Shown: positions 52,140 to 60,521 of the stretch, piece after piece | How positions within the stretch are numbered: the first letter of the stretch is position 1 | How the letters are laid out: every line of letters begins with the position of its first letter | Assembly: GCA_947624485.1 (NCBI GenBank) | Contig: CANQKM010000001.1 | Location: 186,001 to 250,000 of the forward strand | Direction: 5' to 3' | DNA from: an uncultured Clostridia bacterium | Lineage (GTDB): Bacteria > Bacillota > Clostridia > UBA1381 | DNA length: 64,000 nucleotides | The notes under the pieces: model-generated | Database searches by the model: none | Told to the model about the DNA's origin: nothing | What the model saw: only the letters and a program-made list of their open reading frames with translations | Made by a program: the position numbers and the translations under genes

Positions 52140-53036
52140 TTACTTAATCATTGAAGCGACTTCGTCAGCGAAGTTTTCTTCCTTCTTTTCAAGACCTTCG
52201 CCGGTCTCGAAGCGTACGAACTGCTTTAATGTAATACCGCCCACGCTCTGAACGTACTTTGCGACGGTTTCCTTATTTTCAGCCTTAACGTACTCCTGTT
52301 CGAGAAGGCAGATTTCCTTAAGCTCCTTCGCAAGACGTCCCGTAATCATCTTCTCGATGATATTCTCGGGCTTTGACGCGTTCTTAGGATCGTTCTTAAG
52401 CTGCTCGATAAGAATTTTCTTCTCGTGTTCCTTGTAGTCCTCGGGAACGTCGTCGGACGAGAGGTACTTCGGATTTAATGCCGCTACCTGCATTGCAACG
52501 TTCTTGAGACATTCCTTTGTCGCGTCGTTGTTTTCCGCGTCAGCCTCAACAAGTACGCCTATCTTACCCGCCGCGTGAATATACTCAACAACAGCGCCTG
52601 TCGTTTCTATTCTCGCGAAACGTCTGATGTTCATATTCTCGCCTATCTTCGCGATTTTTGCTGTGAGCATTTCGCCGATTGTCGTGTCGCCGCACTTTGT
52701 TGCCTTTAATTCCTCAACGTCAGCCGGATTTGCTTCCGCTACCGTCTTTGCAACGTCCGAAACAAACTGCTGGAACTCGTCGTTCTTCGCAACAAAGTCG
52801 GTCTCCGAGTTTACCTCAACGAGAACGCCTATGCTGCCGTTTACGTACGCCTTAACTATACCCTCTGCAGCGATTCTGCCGGCCTTCTTTGCAGCGGTCG
52901 CAAGTCCCTTCTCTCTCAAATATTCAACAGCCTTTTCCTTGTCGCCGTCGGTCTCCGTGAGAGCCTTCTTGCAGTCCATCATGCCGCAGCCTGTCATTTC
53001 TCTTAATTCTTTAACGTCCTTAGCTGTAAATGCCAT
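52140..53036 (-). CDS. tsf: Elongation factor Ts
   Basis: Nucleotide exchange factor for EF-Tu. 298 residues: UBA-like start VKELREMTGCGMMDCKKALTET, then two EF-Ts core repeats (EVNSETDFVAKN, VYIHAAGKIGVLVE-type). Directly follows rpsB (19-nt gap), the universal order. AGGAGG upstream. Confidence 0.96.
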   Translation of the reverse strand: MAFTAKDVKELREMTGCGMMDCKKALTETDGDKEKAVEYLREKGLATAAKKAGRIAAEGIVKAYVNGSIGVLVEVNSETDFVAKNDEFQQFVSDVAKTVAEANPADVEELKATKCGDTTIGEMLTAKIAKIGENMNIRRFARIETTGAVVEYIHAAGKIGVLVEADAENNDATKECLKNVAMQVAALNPKYLSSDDVPEDYKEHEKKILIEQLKNDPKNASKPENIIEKMITGRLAKELKEICLLEQEYVKAENKETVAKYVQSVGGITLKQFVRFETGEGLEKKEENFADEVASMIK

Positions 53037-53055
53037 TACGGTTTCCTCCTATATA

Positions 53056-53799
53056 TTATTCCTCAACGGGCGCTTCTGTTTCTTCTTCAGCCGCTTCGTC
53101 AGCCGCGCTGTCCTCGCCCTGCTTGCCTTCGATTATAGCGTTCGCCATTGTTGAAGCGATAAGCTTTACCGCTCTTATAGCGTCGTCGTTACCGGGGATC
53201 ACGTAGTCAACCTCGTCCGGATCGCAGTTGGTGTCAACGATTGCGACTACGGGGATGTTGAGCTTGTGCGCCTCGGATATTGCTATCTTTTCCTTTCTCG
53301 GATCCACAACGAACATTGCGCCCGGAAGCTTCTTCATTTCCTTAATGCCGCCGAGATATTTTTCGAGCTTGTCTCTCTGCGCCTTGAGCTTTATAACTTC
53401 CTTCTTGGGGAGCGCGTCGAATGTGCCGTCCTCCTCCATAGCGTTGATCTGCGCGAGTCTTTCGATTCTCTGCTTGATCGTCTTGAAGTTTGTGAGCATG
53501 CCGCCGAGCCATCTCGCGTTTACGTAGTACATACCCACTCTCTCGGCTTCCTCCTTGATGGAGTCCTGAGCCTGCTTCTTTGTTCCGACGAAAAGAATGT
53601 CCTCGCCCGAAGCCGCTACATCTCTTACGAAGTAGTACGCCTCCTCAACCTTCTTGACCGTTTTCTGAAGGTCGATGATGTAGATGCCGTTTCTCTCCGT
53701 GAAGATGTATTCAGCCATTTTGGGGTTCCATCTTCTCGTCTGGTGTCCGAAGTGAACTCCCGCTTCGAGAAGCTGCTTCATTGAAATTACGTTTGCCAT
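53056..53799 (-). CDS. rpsB: 30S ribosomal protein S2
   Basis: 247 residues from the ATG at 53799, with AAGGAGG upstream; the frame extends upstream into the leader without a site. [22 protein letters not shown] and [20 protein letters not shown] are family signatures. The C-terminus ends in an acidic, Glu/Ala-rich tail. A leader of about 107 nt precedes it, which could hold autoregulation, but I cannot identify a known fold. Confidence 0.97.
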   Translation of the reverse strand: MANVISMKQLLEAGVHFGHQTRRWNPKMAEYIFTERNGIYIIDLQKTVKKVEEAYYFVRDVAASGEDILFVGTKKQAQDSIKEEAERVGMYYVNARWLGGMLTNFKTIKQRIERLAQINAMEEDGTFDALPKKEVIKLKAQRDKLEKYLGGIKEMKKLPGAMFVVDPRKEKIAISEAHKLNIPVVAIVDTNCDPDEVDYVIPGNDDAIRAVKLIASTMANAIIEGKQGEDSAADEAAEEETEAPVEE

Positions 53800-53913
53800 T
53801 TTTTGTTTCCTCCTTGTTTTTTGTTCCTCCGTCCGCTTCGCCTTGCGCGAAAACCCCGGCAAAAGGGCAACCTTCGCACAATCCGCGGATGTGTGTATTT
53901 TGCATACCGCAGT

Positions 53914-53942
53914 ATTTTACCACATATAATCAGAAAAATCAA
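53914..53942 (-). promoter_or_regulatory. Promoter of rpsB-tsf
   Basis: Minus strand: TTGATT (53937-53942), 17 bases, TAAAAT (53914-53919), preceded by TGTGG. Confidence 0.75.
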
Positions 53943-53993
53943 GTATTTTTTTCTGTTTTGATGAAATATTTAATAACAAAAACAATTTTTGTT

Positions 53994-54039
53994 GTTTGTA
54001 AAGCAAAATGTTGACAAACGCTTTACAAACGTGTATAAT
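53994..54039 (+). promoter_or_regulatory. Promoter and operator of the relB-yoeB pair
   Basis: TTGACA (54011-54016), 17 bases, TATAAT (54034-54039), both consensus. The perfect inverted repeat GTTTGTAAAGC (53994-54004) / GCTTTACAAAC (54020-54030) brackets the -35, as expected for an autorepressing antitoxin. Confidence 0.85.
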
Positions 54040-54063
54040 ATTATTGTGAAGGGAGTGATATAT

Positions 54064-54333
54064 ATGGCGCAGACAATGGTGAATTTCCGCATGGACGAAA
54101 ACCTGAAAAAGTCAATGGAACAGGTGTGTACGGAAATGGGTATGAGTATGACAACCGCGTTTACAATATTCGCGAAAAAGGTAAGCAGAGAAAAAAGAAT
54201 ACCTTTTGAAATTACCGCCGATCCGTTTTATTCGGAGAGTAATATGGCTCAAATACACAAAGCGGACGAACAAGCTCGCGCAGGCAGAGTTGTTGTGAAA
54301 ACAATGGAAGAATTGGAGGCAATGGAAAATTGA
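54064..54333 (+). CDS. RelB/DinJ-family antitoxin
   Basis: 89 residues. Ribbon-helix-helix start (MAQTMVNFRMDENLKKSMEQ), then VCTEMGMSMTTAFTIFAKKV, family-typical, and a flexible acidic C-terminus that would wrap the toxin. ATG at 54064 with AGGGAG upstream. Overlaps the toxin gene by 4 nt. Confidence 0.88.
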   Translation: MAQTMVNFRMDENLKKSMEQVCTEMGMSMTTAFTIFAKKVSREKRIPFEITADPFYSESNMAQIHKADEQARAGRVVVKTMEELEAMEN

Positions 54334-54590
54334 GTAAGATTACATTTGCCGAGGACGCGTGGAACGAGTACCTGTATTGGCAGCTCCACGATAAAAAGAC
54401 GCTGAAAAAGATAAATTCATTGCTTAAAAGTATTCAACGCGAACCCTTTACGGGTGAAGGCAAGCCTGAACATTTGCGCAATACGGTTAATTGGAGCAGA
54501 CGGATAAACGAAAAAGACCGGCTTGTTTACGAAGTATCTGACGGAATGATAATTGTCAAGCAATGCAAAGGGCATTATGACGACAAGTAG
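54330..54590 (+). CDS. yoeB: YoeB/Txe-family mRNA interferase toxin
   Basis: 86 residues, RelE-like fold. Late motifs FTGEGKPEHLRN, WSRRINEKDRLVYEV and CKGHYDD contain the catalytic Glu/Arg/His set of YoeB. The start is TTG at 54330, overlapping the antitoxin stop (TTGA), so translation is coupled. Family pairing with a RelB-type rather than YefM-type antitoxin is seen in Firmicutes. Confidence 0.9.
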   Translation: MSKITFAEDAWNEYLYWQLHDKKTLKKINSLLKSIQREPFTGEGKPEHLRNTVNWSRRINEKDRLVYEVSDGMIIVKQCKGHYDDK

Positions 54591-54609
54591 AAATGTGCCA
54601 AAACCCGCA

Positions 54610-54639
54610 AAAAAAGAAGGTCGTCTGACCTTCTTTTTT
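54610..54639. terminator. Bidirectional terminator, toxin pair and Fic gene
   Basis: A 13-bp stem (54610-54622 with 54627-54639) around GTCT, with A and T tracts at both ends; it overlaps the Fic stop codon. Confidence 0.85.
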
Positions 54640-55303
54640 AATGCGTGAACGTCATGCCGTCAATGCAGTTGTCATACATGAACCGCTTGATTTTATCTGC
54701 GTTTCCCGTTTCATAATAAGCTATAAGCAATCTGTAAAATTCGCTGTTGTCACTCTGCTTGACGCTGATTACTCCATGACCGTTCTCTATCATAATTTTA
54801 TTTCCTATAAGCATCGCAAGCCTTTTATTGCCGTCATAGAACATTTGCAGACGCATAAGCAGCAGTGTCATATCCAGCGCACATTCAGTGTGCGATATAT
54901 CCGAACGGTGCATTACGGCATTTATTTCTTCCTTAATTTTGTTTTCCTCCGGCAGGTCGGGAGTCCAGTTCGTGCCTCCGATATGCACCTCGTCACGGCG
55001 AAGCGAGCCGGCATTGATAACGGTAAACTTTCCGAGCAGCATATGCGTATGCTTTATATATTCGAGGTCAAGCTCCGCGTTTATGTTTTCAAGAATATAC
55101 TGCCACGCGTGTTTTAAGTCGTTTATCGCGTTGATTTCGTCGATTGTGTACCCCGATACGGATAATCCGTCGTAAATGGTCTGCGTGTCGGGATATGTTA
55201 CTCCGATGCCTTCAAGATTCGCGCTTTTCCATATATAATCGACAATGTTCCGCTTGACGAAGAAAATATTTTCTTCCTGTGACATGGAAAATTTTGCCTG
55301 CAT
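54638..55303 (-). CDS. Fic-domain protein with a degenerate catalytic motif
   Basis: 221 residues. N-terminal inhibitory helix motif S(27)xxxE(31)G, as in class II Fic proteins; flap and core LRRDEVHIGGTNWTPD. The Fic motif H-P-F-x-D-G-N-x-R reads Gln153-Met-Phe-Tyr-Asp-Gly-Asn-Lys-Arg161: Asp, Gly, Asn and Arg of the phosphate-binding part are kept, but the catalytic His is Gln. AMP transfer by the usual mechanism should be impaired; another activity or a regulatory role is possible. Own promoter with two operator-like sites. Confidence 0.8.
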   Translation of the reverse strand: MQAKFSMSQEENIFFVKRNIVDYIWKSANLEGIGVTYPDTQTIYDGLSVSGYTIDEINAINDLKHAWQYILENINAELDLEYIKHTHMLLGKFTVINAGSLRRDEVHIGGTNWTPDLPEENKIKEEINAVMHRSDISHTECALDMTLLLMRLQMFYDGNKRLAMLIGNKIMIENGHGVISVKQSDNSEFYRLLIAYYETGNADKIKRFMYDNCIDGMTFTH

Positions 55304-55326
55304 AATGACACCTCATTTCGCATCTG

Positions 55327-55391
55327 TTACGATACGGTAATATCCGCGAAAACCGCAACATTATTTTACCATACGGTAAGAAAATATTCAA
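55327..55391 (-). promoter_or_regulatory. Fic promoter with two 14-bp operator-like repeats
   Basis: Minus-strand TTGAAT (55386-55391), 17 bases, TAAAAT (55363-55368). TTACGATACGGTAA (55327-55340) and TTACCATACGGTAA (55366-55379) differ by one base, are near-palindromic, and lie 39 bp apart; the second overlaps the spacer and -10. Confidence 0.7.
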
Positions 55392-55396
55392 GTATT

Positions 55397-57229
55397 TTAC
55401 TGCTGCTTTTTCCTGCTTTCCGCTTTTGCGCGGAGTGATGTGTTGAGGATGCGTTTTCTCATTCGGAGGTGGTTCGGCGTTACCTCGACAAGCTCGTCGT
55501 CCGCGATAAACTCAAGACACTCCTCAAGGCTCATATCCTTCGGGGGCGTGAGCTTGAGCGCGTCGTCGCTGCCTGAGGCGCGCGTGTTTGTGGCGTGCTT
55601 TTTCTTGCACACGTTTACCGTAATATCCTCGAGGCGCGAGCTTTCGCCGACTATCATGCCCTCGTACACCTCTACACCCGGTCCTATAAAGAGCGTGCCG
55701 CGCTCCTGCGCGTTAAAAAGTCCGTATGTTATCGTTGTGCCGTTTTCCCACGCGATAAGCACTCCCCTGCTGCGCGCCGACATGTCACCCTTGTACGGCT
55801 CGTAGCCTTCAAGAATACTGTTTACCACGCCCGTACCCTTTGTGGCGGTGAGAAGCTCATTGCGGTAGCCGATAAGACCGCGCGACGGTATAAGGAATTC
55901 AAGCCTCGTGTAACCCGCCGACGCGGGCGTCATATTCGTCATTTCACCCTTGCGCTGTATAATGCCGTCCATAACGGCTCCCGTATACTCGTCCGGCACA
56001 TCGACCGTCAGACGCTCTATCGGCTCGCACTTCACGCCGTCTATCGTTTTGTATATTACGACGGGATTCGATACCTGAAATTCGTACCCCTCGCGGCGCA
56101 TATTCTCAATAAGCACCGAAAGGTGCAGCTCGCCTCGTCCCGACACGACAAAGCTCTCGGTCGTGTCCGTCTCGTCGACGCGCAGGCTCACGTTTGAGTC
56201 AAGCTCGCGGAAAAGTCTGTCGCGAAGGTGGCGCGACGTGACAAATTTACCGTCCCGGCCTGCGAACGGGCTGTCATTGACGCTGAACGTCATTGAAAGA
56301 ACGGGATCGTCTATTTTTACGAACGGCAGCGGTTCGGGATTGTTTGTATCGCACACCGTTTCGCCTATGTTTATGTCCGTTATGCCGGAGATTGCCACGA
56401 TGTCGCCCGCTCCCGCCTCGTCAACAGCCGATTTTTTAAGTCCGTCAAAGGTGTAGAGCTTCGTAGCCTTGGCGTGCGCGACCGTTCCGTCGTGACGGCA
56501 TATCGACAGCGGCATATTCGTTGTAACGCTGCCGCGCTGTATTTTGCCGACGGCTATTCGTCCGGTGTAATCGTCGTAATCTATGTTTGAAACGAGCATT
56601 TGGAACGGCGCATTATCCTCGCAGTCGGGGCAAGGTATATAGCTCACAATAAGTTCAAAAAGCGCGGTAAGGTCGCCGTTGGGCTGTTCGGGGTTATATT
56701 CCGCGCTCGCCCAGCCGTCGCGTCCCGACGCGTATATTACGGGCGTGTCGATCTGCTCTTCGCTCGCGCCTAGGTCGAGGAACAGTTCAAGCACCTCGTC
56801 CACGACCTCATACGGGCGCGCGTTGGGGCGGTCGACCTTGTTTACGACTATGATAGGCTTTAAGCCGAGCGCGAGCGCCTTTGACAGCACAAATCTCGTC
56901 TGCGGCATACAGCCCTCGAACGCGTCAACCAAAAGCAGCACGCCGTCAGCCATTTCAAGCCCGCGCTCCACCTCGCCGCCGAAATCGGCGTGTCCCGGAG
57001 TGTCTATAATGTTGATCTTCGTACCTTTATAATTGAGCGACGTGTTTTTCGCGAGAATCGTAATTCCTCTTTCGCGTTCGAGGTCGTTCGAGTCCATTAC
57101 GCGCTCGTCGACCTGCTCGTTCTCGCGGAACGTGCCGCTCTGCGCGAGCATCGCGTCCACAAGCGTCGTTTTGCCGTGGTCTACGTGCGCGATTATCGCT
57201 ATATTTCTTATGTTTTCTCTTTCTGTCAT
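55397..57229 (-). CDS. typA: Translational GTPase TypA/BipA
   Basis: Ribosome-associated GTPase affecting 50S assembly and stress response. 610 residues. G1 AHVDHGKTTLVDAML, switch II DTPGHADFGGEVERGL, NKVDRPNARP, and the BipA-specific C-terminal domain with RSRGVLIAWENGTT and ANTRASGSDDALKL. Follows the HAD gene by 12 nt in the same transcript. Confidence 0.95.
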   Translation of the reverse strand: MTERENIRNIAIIAHVDHGKTTLVDAMLAQSGTFRENEQVDERVMDSNDLERERGITILAKNTSLNYKGTKINIIDTPGHADFGGEVERGLEMADGVLLLVDAFEGCMPQTRFVLSKALALGLKPIIVVNKVDRPNARPYEVVDEVLELFLDLGASEEQIDTPVIYASGRDGWASAEYNPEQPNGDLTALFELIVSYIPCPDCEDNAPFQMLVSNIDYDDYTGRIAVGKIQRGSVTTNMPLSICRHDGTVAHAKATKLYTFDGLKKSAVDEAGAGDIVAISGITDINIGETVCDTNNPEPLPFVKIDDPVLSMTFSVNDSPFAGRDGKFVTSRHLRDRLFRELDSNVSLRVDETDTTESFVVSGRGELHLSVLIENMRREGYEFQVSNPVVIYKTIDGVKCEPIERLTVDVPDEYTGAVMDGIIQRKGEMTNMTPASAGYTRLEFLIPSRGLIGYRNELLTATKGTGVVNSILEGYEPYKGDMSARSRGVLIAWENGTTITYGLFNAQERGTLFIGPGVEVYEGMIVGESSRLEDITVNVCKKKHATNTRASGSDDALKLTPPKDMSLEECLEFIADDELVEVTPNHLRMRKRILNTSLRAKAESRKKQQ

Positions 57230-57241
57230 ACTAACCTTCCT

Positions 57242-57877
57242 TTATTGTATAAGCTCACGCCAGCCTGTGATGTAACGGTCGGCTGTTTCTTTCAAAAGCT
57301 CGGTGTCGTCCTTGTTTGAGTCGTCGTATACGGCGCACGTTTTAAAGCCGCCCTTTTTTGCGCCCCCGATACCTACGGCTATATCCTCATAAACTGTGCA
57401 GTCGGCGGGCTCAACTCCGAGCCTTTCCGCCGCCAATAGGTATATGTCGGGGTTTGACTTGTTCACGCCAACCTCAGCCGAGTACGCGCGCGCGTCTATC
57501 AAGTCCCACACGCCGAGACGCGTAAACGCCGCCTTGCAAAGTTCCTCGTAGCCCGACGTCGCGATCGCTATCTTAACGCCCTCATTGTGAAGCTTCCTCA
57601 TATATTCAGCCGCGCCGTCCTTTAACTGTACGCTGTCTCTGTAATATTCGGCTGCCATGCTTTTGAGACACTCTAATATCTCGTCGAACGTCATGTCGAG
57701 GCCCAGTTCCTTTGATATAATCGGTATGGATTCCTCAAGCGTCATATCCATATACTTAAACGCCTCGTCCGCGTCAGCCTGTACGCCGTGTTCATCGTAA
57801 AACCGCACAACAAGCTCGTACCACATTTTCATCGAGTCGAGCAGCGTGCCGTCTACGTCAAATATTGCTCCCTTCAA
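57242..57877 (-). CDS. HAD-superfamily hydrolase, beta-phosphoglucomutase-like
   Basis: 211 residues. Motif I FDVDGTLLDSM, cap domain, motif II ATSGYEE, motif III Lys in NKSNPDIYL, motif IV VYEDIAVGI. The class fits small phosphatases or sugar-phosphate mutases; substrate unknown. I chose TTG at 57877, 6 nt after GAGGTG, because the HAD motif begins right after it; an ATG at 57907 is in frame but lacks a site. Confidence 0.8.
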   Translation of the reverse strand: MKGAIFDVDGTLLDSMKMWYELVVRFYDEHGVQADADEAFKYMDMTLEESIPIISKELGLDMTFDEILECLKSMAAEYYRDSVQLKDGAAEYMRKLHNEGVKIAIATSGYEELCKAAFTRLGVWDLIDARAYSAEVGVNKSNPDIYLLAAERLGVEPADCTVYEDIAVGIGGAKKGGFKTCAVYDDSNKDDTELLKETADRYITGWRELIQ

Positions 57878-57897
57878 TTTTTTCACCTCAATGCAGT

Positions 57898-57926
57898 ATT
57901 GTAGCACATATCATTATGTTTTGCAA
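57898..57926 (-). promoter_or_regulatory. Promoter of HAD-typA
   Basis: Minus strand: TTGCAA (57921-57926), 17 bases, TACAAT (57898-57903). Confidence 0.7.
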
Positions 57927-57938
57927 CATAAAATTTAA

Positions 57939-57962
57939 GCCGCGCGGCACTATGCGCGCGGC
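57939..57962 (-). terminator. Terminator after the GNAT gene
   Basis: Stem GCCGCGCG (57939-57946) with CGCGCGGC (57955-57962); the minus strand continues TTAAATTTTATG. Poor T tract. Confidence 0.55.
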
Positions 57963-57982
57963 GCGGCGGCTGTACTCCCCTA

Positions 57983-58447
57983 TTATCTTTTCCAAATTTT
58001 CACGTCGTCCTCGATTTCGTCCTCGCCCCATACCATGGTGTACATAAGCTCGTTGTTGTTCGCCTGACGCGACGCGCTGTCCACAACAAAGCCCGTTTGA
58101 AGCGAAAACGCGAACGCCTTCCTGTTTCTTGCGTAAATATCAATATGAAGGCGCGTGTACTCAGATTTAAGAAACGTTATAAGCTCCCTGCCTATTCCCT
58201 CGTTCTGGTATTCGGGATCTACAAACAGTCCGCATATCTCGTTACTCTCGTCCACGACGGTAAATCCGACTATTTTATTGTCCTTAATATAAACAAAGGT
58301 GTCCTTCTTGTCTATGTACTTTTGCTTTACATACTCATAATGCGTTGTCCAAAATTCAGACTCGACAAATGAGTTTGAATAGTTTGATGTGCGGAGCCAC
58401 AAATCCATAACGTCGCGCGTCTCGCCCTTTTCCATTCTTCTTATCAT
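57983..58447 (-). CDS. GNAT-family N-acetyltransferase
   Basis: 154 residues. Acetyl-CoA motif FVDPEYQNEGIGRELITFL and DIYARNRKAFAFSLQTGF. The C-terminus ends with W(G)EDE and charged residues. Related to YjaB/PhnO-like small-molecule acetyltransferases; substrate unknown. Upstream promoter not clear. Confidence 0.8.
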   Translation of the reverse strand: MIRRMEKGETRDVMDLWLRTSNYSNSFVESEFWTTHYEYVKQKYIDKKDTFVYIKDNKIVGFTVVDESNEICGLFVDPEYQNEGIGRELITFLKSEYTRLHIDIYARNRKAFAFSLQTGFVVDSASRQANNNELMYTMVWGEDEIEDDVKIWKR

Positions 58448-58562
58448 AATATATCATTCCCGATTTCGTTATTTACCACTATAATATTACCACATTATGC
58501 GCCGACTTACCATTACAAATTATAAAAGTTTTGTTGACAAAACGATTTTTTTGCCGATACAC

Positions 58563-58591
58563 TTGTTAAAGCAGGAAAAATGTAGTATAAT
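58563..58591 (+). promoter_or_regulatory. Promoter of the glycosyltransferase-trxB-amidohydrolase operon
   Basis: TTGTTA (58563-58568), 17 bases, TATAAT (58586-58591). A second TTGACA lies further upstream at 58534-58539 without a good -10. Confidence 0.65.
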
Positions 58592-58624
58592 TATTGTATA
58601 TGATTTATTTGCAGAGGTAGAGAT

Positions 58625-59596
58625 ATGGACAAAAGCGTAAAATTATATGTGGTTGTTCCCTGCTACAACGAGGAGGCTGTGCTGCCAGAAACGTCGAAGC
58701 GTATGCTTGATCTGTTTCACAATATGACCGCGGAAGGTCTTATAAGCGTCAAGAGCCGTATCGTGTTTGTTGACGACGGCTCGCGCGACGGCACTTGGGA
58801 TATTATAAGCTCCCTTGCGCATGAACACAGGGAAATTTCGGGAATAAAGCTTGCGCATAACGCCGGTCATCAGAACGCGCTTTACGGCGGTCTTATGACG
58901 GTTAAGGACGAGTGCGACTGCGCCATTTCGATTGACGCTGACTTGCAGGACGATATAAACGTAATTCCCGAAATGGTGAAGAATTTCAAAAACGGTTACG
59001 ATGTTGTTTACGGCGTGAGAAACAAGCGCAATACCGACACATTCTTCAAGCGCACGACGGCGGTCGCGTTTTACAAGCTTATGAATCTAATGGGCGTTAA
59101 AATTGTGTTTAACCACGCGGATTTCCGTCTTATGAGCAAGCGCGCTCTCGACGCTCTCGCCGATTTCCCCGAAAGAAACCTGTTTCTGCGCGGCATGGTG
59201 CCGCTTGTGGGCTTCAAGTCAACAAGCGTATACTACGACAGAGCGGAGCGGTTCGCGGGAGAGTCGAAATATCCGCTCAAAAAAATGCTGTCGTTCGCGT
59301 TTGACGGCATAACGTCGTTCTCGATAAGTCCGATACGTATGATAAGCACGCTCGGCGCAGTCGTGTGCGTGTTCGCGTTCGCCATGGCTGTGTACGCGCT
59401 TGTGGAGAAACTTCTCGGCAATACAGGCGCGGGCTGGGCTTCGCTTATGATGTCGATATGGTTCATAGGCGGCGTGCAGCTTTTGGCGGTTGGGCTTATA
59501 GGCGAATATATAGGCAAGCTCTACAAGGAGGTCAAGCGCAGACCTAGGTATATTATTGAGGCGTATGTTAGCGAGGAGGACGATAGCGATGTATGA
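58625..59596 (+). CDS. Glycosyltransferase family 2, GtrB/dolichol-phosphate-sugar synthase type
   Basis: 323 residues. GT-A fold with VVPCYNEEAVLPET, VDDGSRDGTWDI, SIDADLQDD (DxD-like) and HADFRLMSKRAL. Two C-terminal transmembrane segments (ISTLGAVVCVFAFAMAVYAL and MSIWFIGGVQLLAVGLIGEY). It would load a sugar onto undecaprenyl phosphate for envelope decoration. First of three overlapping genes. AGAGGT precedes the ATG. Confidence 0.88.
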   Translation: MDKSVKLYVVVPCYNEEAVLPETSKRMLDLFHNMTAEGLISVKSRIVFVDDGSRDGTWDIISSLAHEHREISGIKLAHNAGHQNALYGGLMTVKDECDCAISIDADLQDDINVIPEMVKNFKNGYDVVYGVRNKRNTDTFFKRTTAVAFYKLMNLMGVKIVFNHADFRLMSKRALDALADFPERNLFLRGMVPLVGFKSTSVYYDRAERFAGESKYPLKKMLSFAFDGITSFSISPIRMISTLGAVVCVFAFAMAVYALVEKLLGNTGAGWASLMMSIWFIGGVQLLAVGLIGEYIGKLYKEVKRRPRYIIEAYVSEEDDSDV

Positions 59597-60521
59597 TGTG
59601 GCGATAATAGGCGGCGGCGCTGCCGGAATGACTGCGGCGATTTATGCGGCAAGAGGCGGCATGAAAACGCTTGTGCTTGAAAAGCTCGCGTGCGGCGGTC
59701 AGGTATTAAAGACGCATGAGATAGACAACTACCCCGGTTTCGCGGACAACCCCACCGGAGAGGAACTTGCGGCGGCGATTGAAAAGCACGCGAAAAAGTA
59801 TGACGTCACATTCGTGAGAGATAACGTGAAGTCAATCGAAAACGCCGAATATGACGTTAAGGTTATCCACACGCGCAGAAACAAGTACATGACAAAAGCC
59901 GTAATCTTCGCGACGGGCGCAGAGCCGAAAACACTCGGCGCTATCGGTGAAGCGGAGCTTACCGGTGCAGGCGTGTCGTACTGCGCGACGTGCGACGGCG
60001 CGTTCTTTAAGGATAAGGCGGTATGCGTCGTGGGTGGCGGAAACACGGCTATGGAGGACGCGATTTATCTTGCGACGCTCTGCTCGAAGGTGTATGTATT
60101 GAACCGTTCAAAGCGTTTTAAGGCGAGCGCGTCACTGCTTGAAAGAGCGAGATCGAACGGTAAGATAACAATTCTTACCGATACTGTCGTCGAGCGGTTT
60201 AACGGCACGGCTGCGCTTGAAAGCGTATCGGTAAAGAATGTGGTAACGGGTGAAAAAAGCGTGCTGAACGTGTCGGGCGCGATTGTGGCGATAGGTATTG
60301 TGCCGTCGTCCGCGCTTGCGGGTGAAACGGGTATAGCGCTGTGCGAGAGAGGATTTATAAAGACCGATATGTACCTCGCTACAAATATACGCGGTATTTA
60401 CGCCGCCGGTGACGTAAGAGTGTCGCCTCTGCGTCAGGTAATAACCGCGGCAGCTGACGGCGCGGTCGCGGCGAACAGCGCGATAAATTATGTGAATGAA
60501 CTGGGAATTAAAAGCGTATGA
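59589..60521 (+). CDS. trxB: Thioredoxin-disulfide reductase
   Basis: 310 residues. FAD motif IIGGGAAGMTAAIYAARGG, redox CATC at about residue 135, NADPH motif VCVVGGGNTAMEDA, and C-terminal GIYAAGDVR. ATG at 59589, overlapping the glycosyltransferase gene by 8 nt. A thioredoxin gene is not in the window. The pairing with a glycosyltransferase and an amidohydrolase has no obvious metabolic reason. Confidence 0.93.
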   Translation: MYDVAIIGGGAAGMTAAIYAARGGMKTLVLEKLACGGQVLKTHEIDNYPGFADNPTGEELAAAIEKHAKKYDVTFVRDNVKSIENAEYDVKVIHTRRNKYMTKAVIFATGAEPKTLGAIGEAELTGAGVSYCATCDGAFFKDKAVCVVGGGNTAMEDAIYLATLCSKVYVLNRSKRFKASASLLERARSNGKITILTDTVVERFNGTAALESVSVKNVVTGEKSVLNVSGAIVAIGIVPSSALAGETGIALCERGFIKTDMYLATNIRGIYAAGDVRVSPLRQVITAAADGAVAANSAINYVNELGIKSV

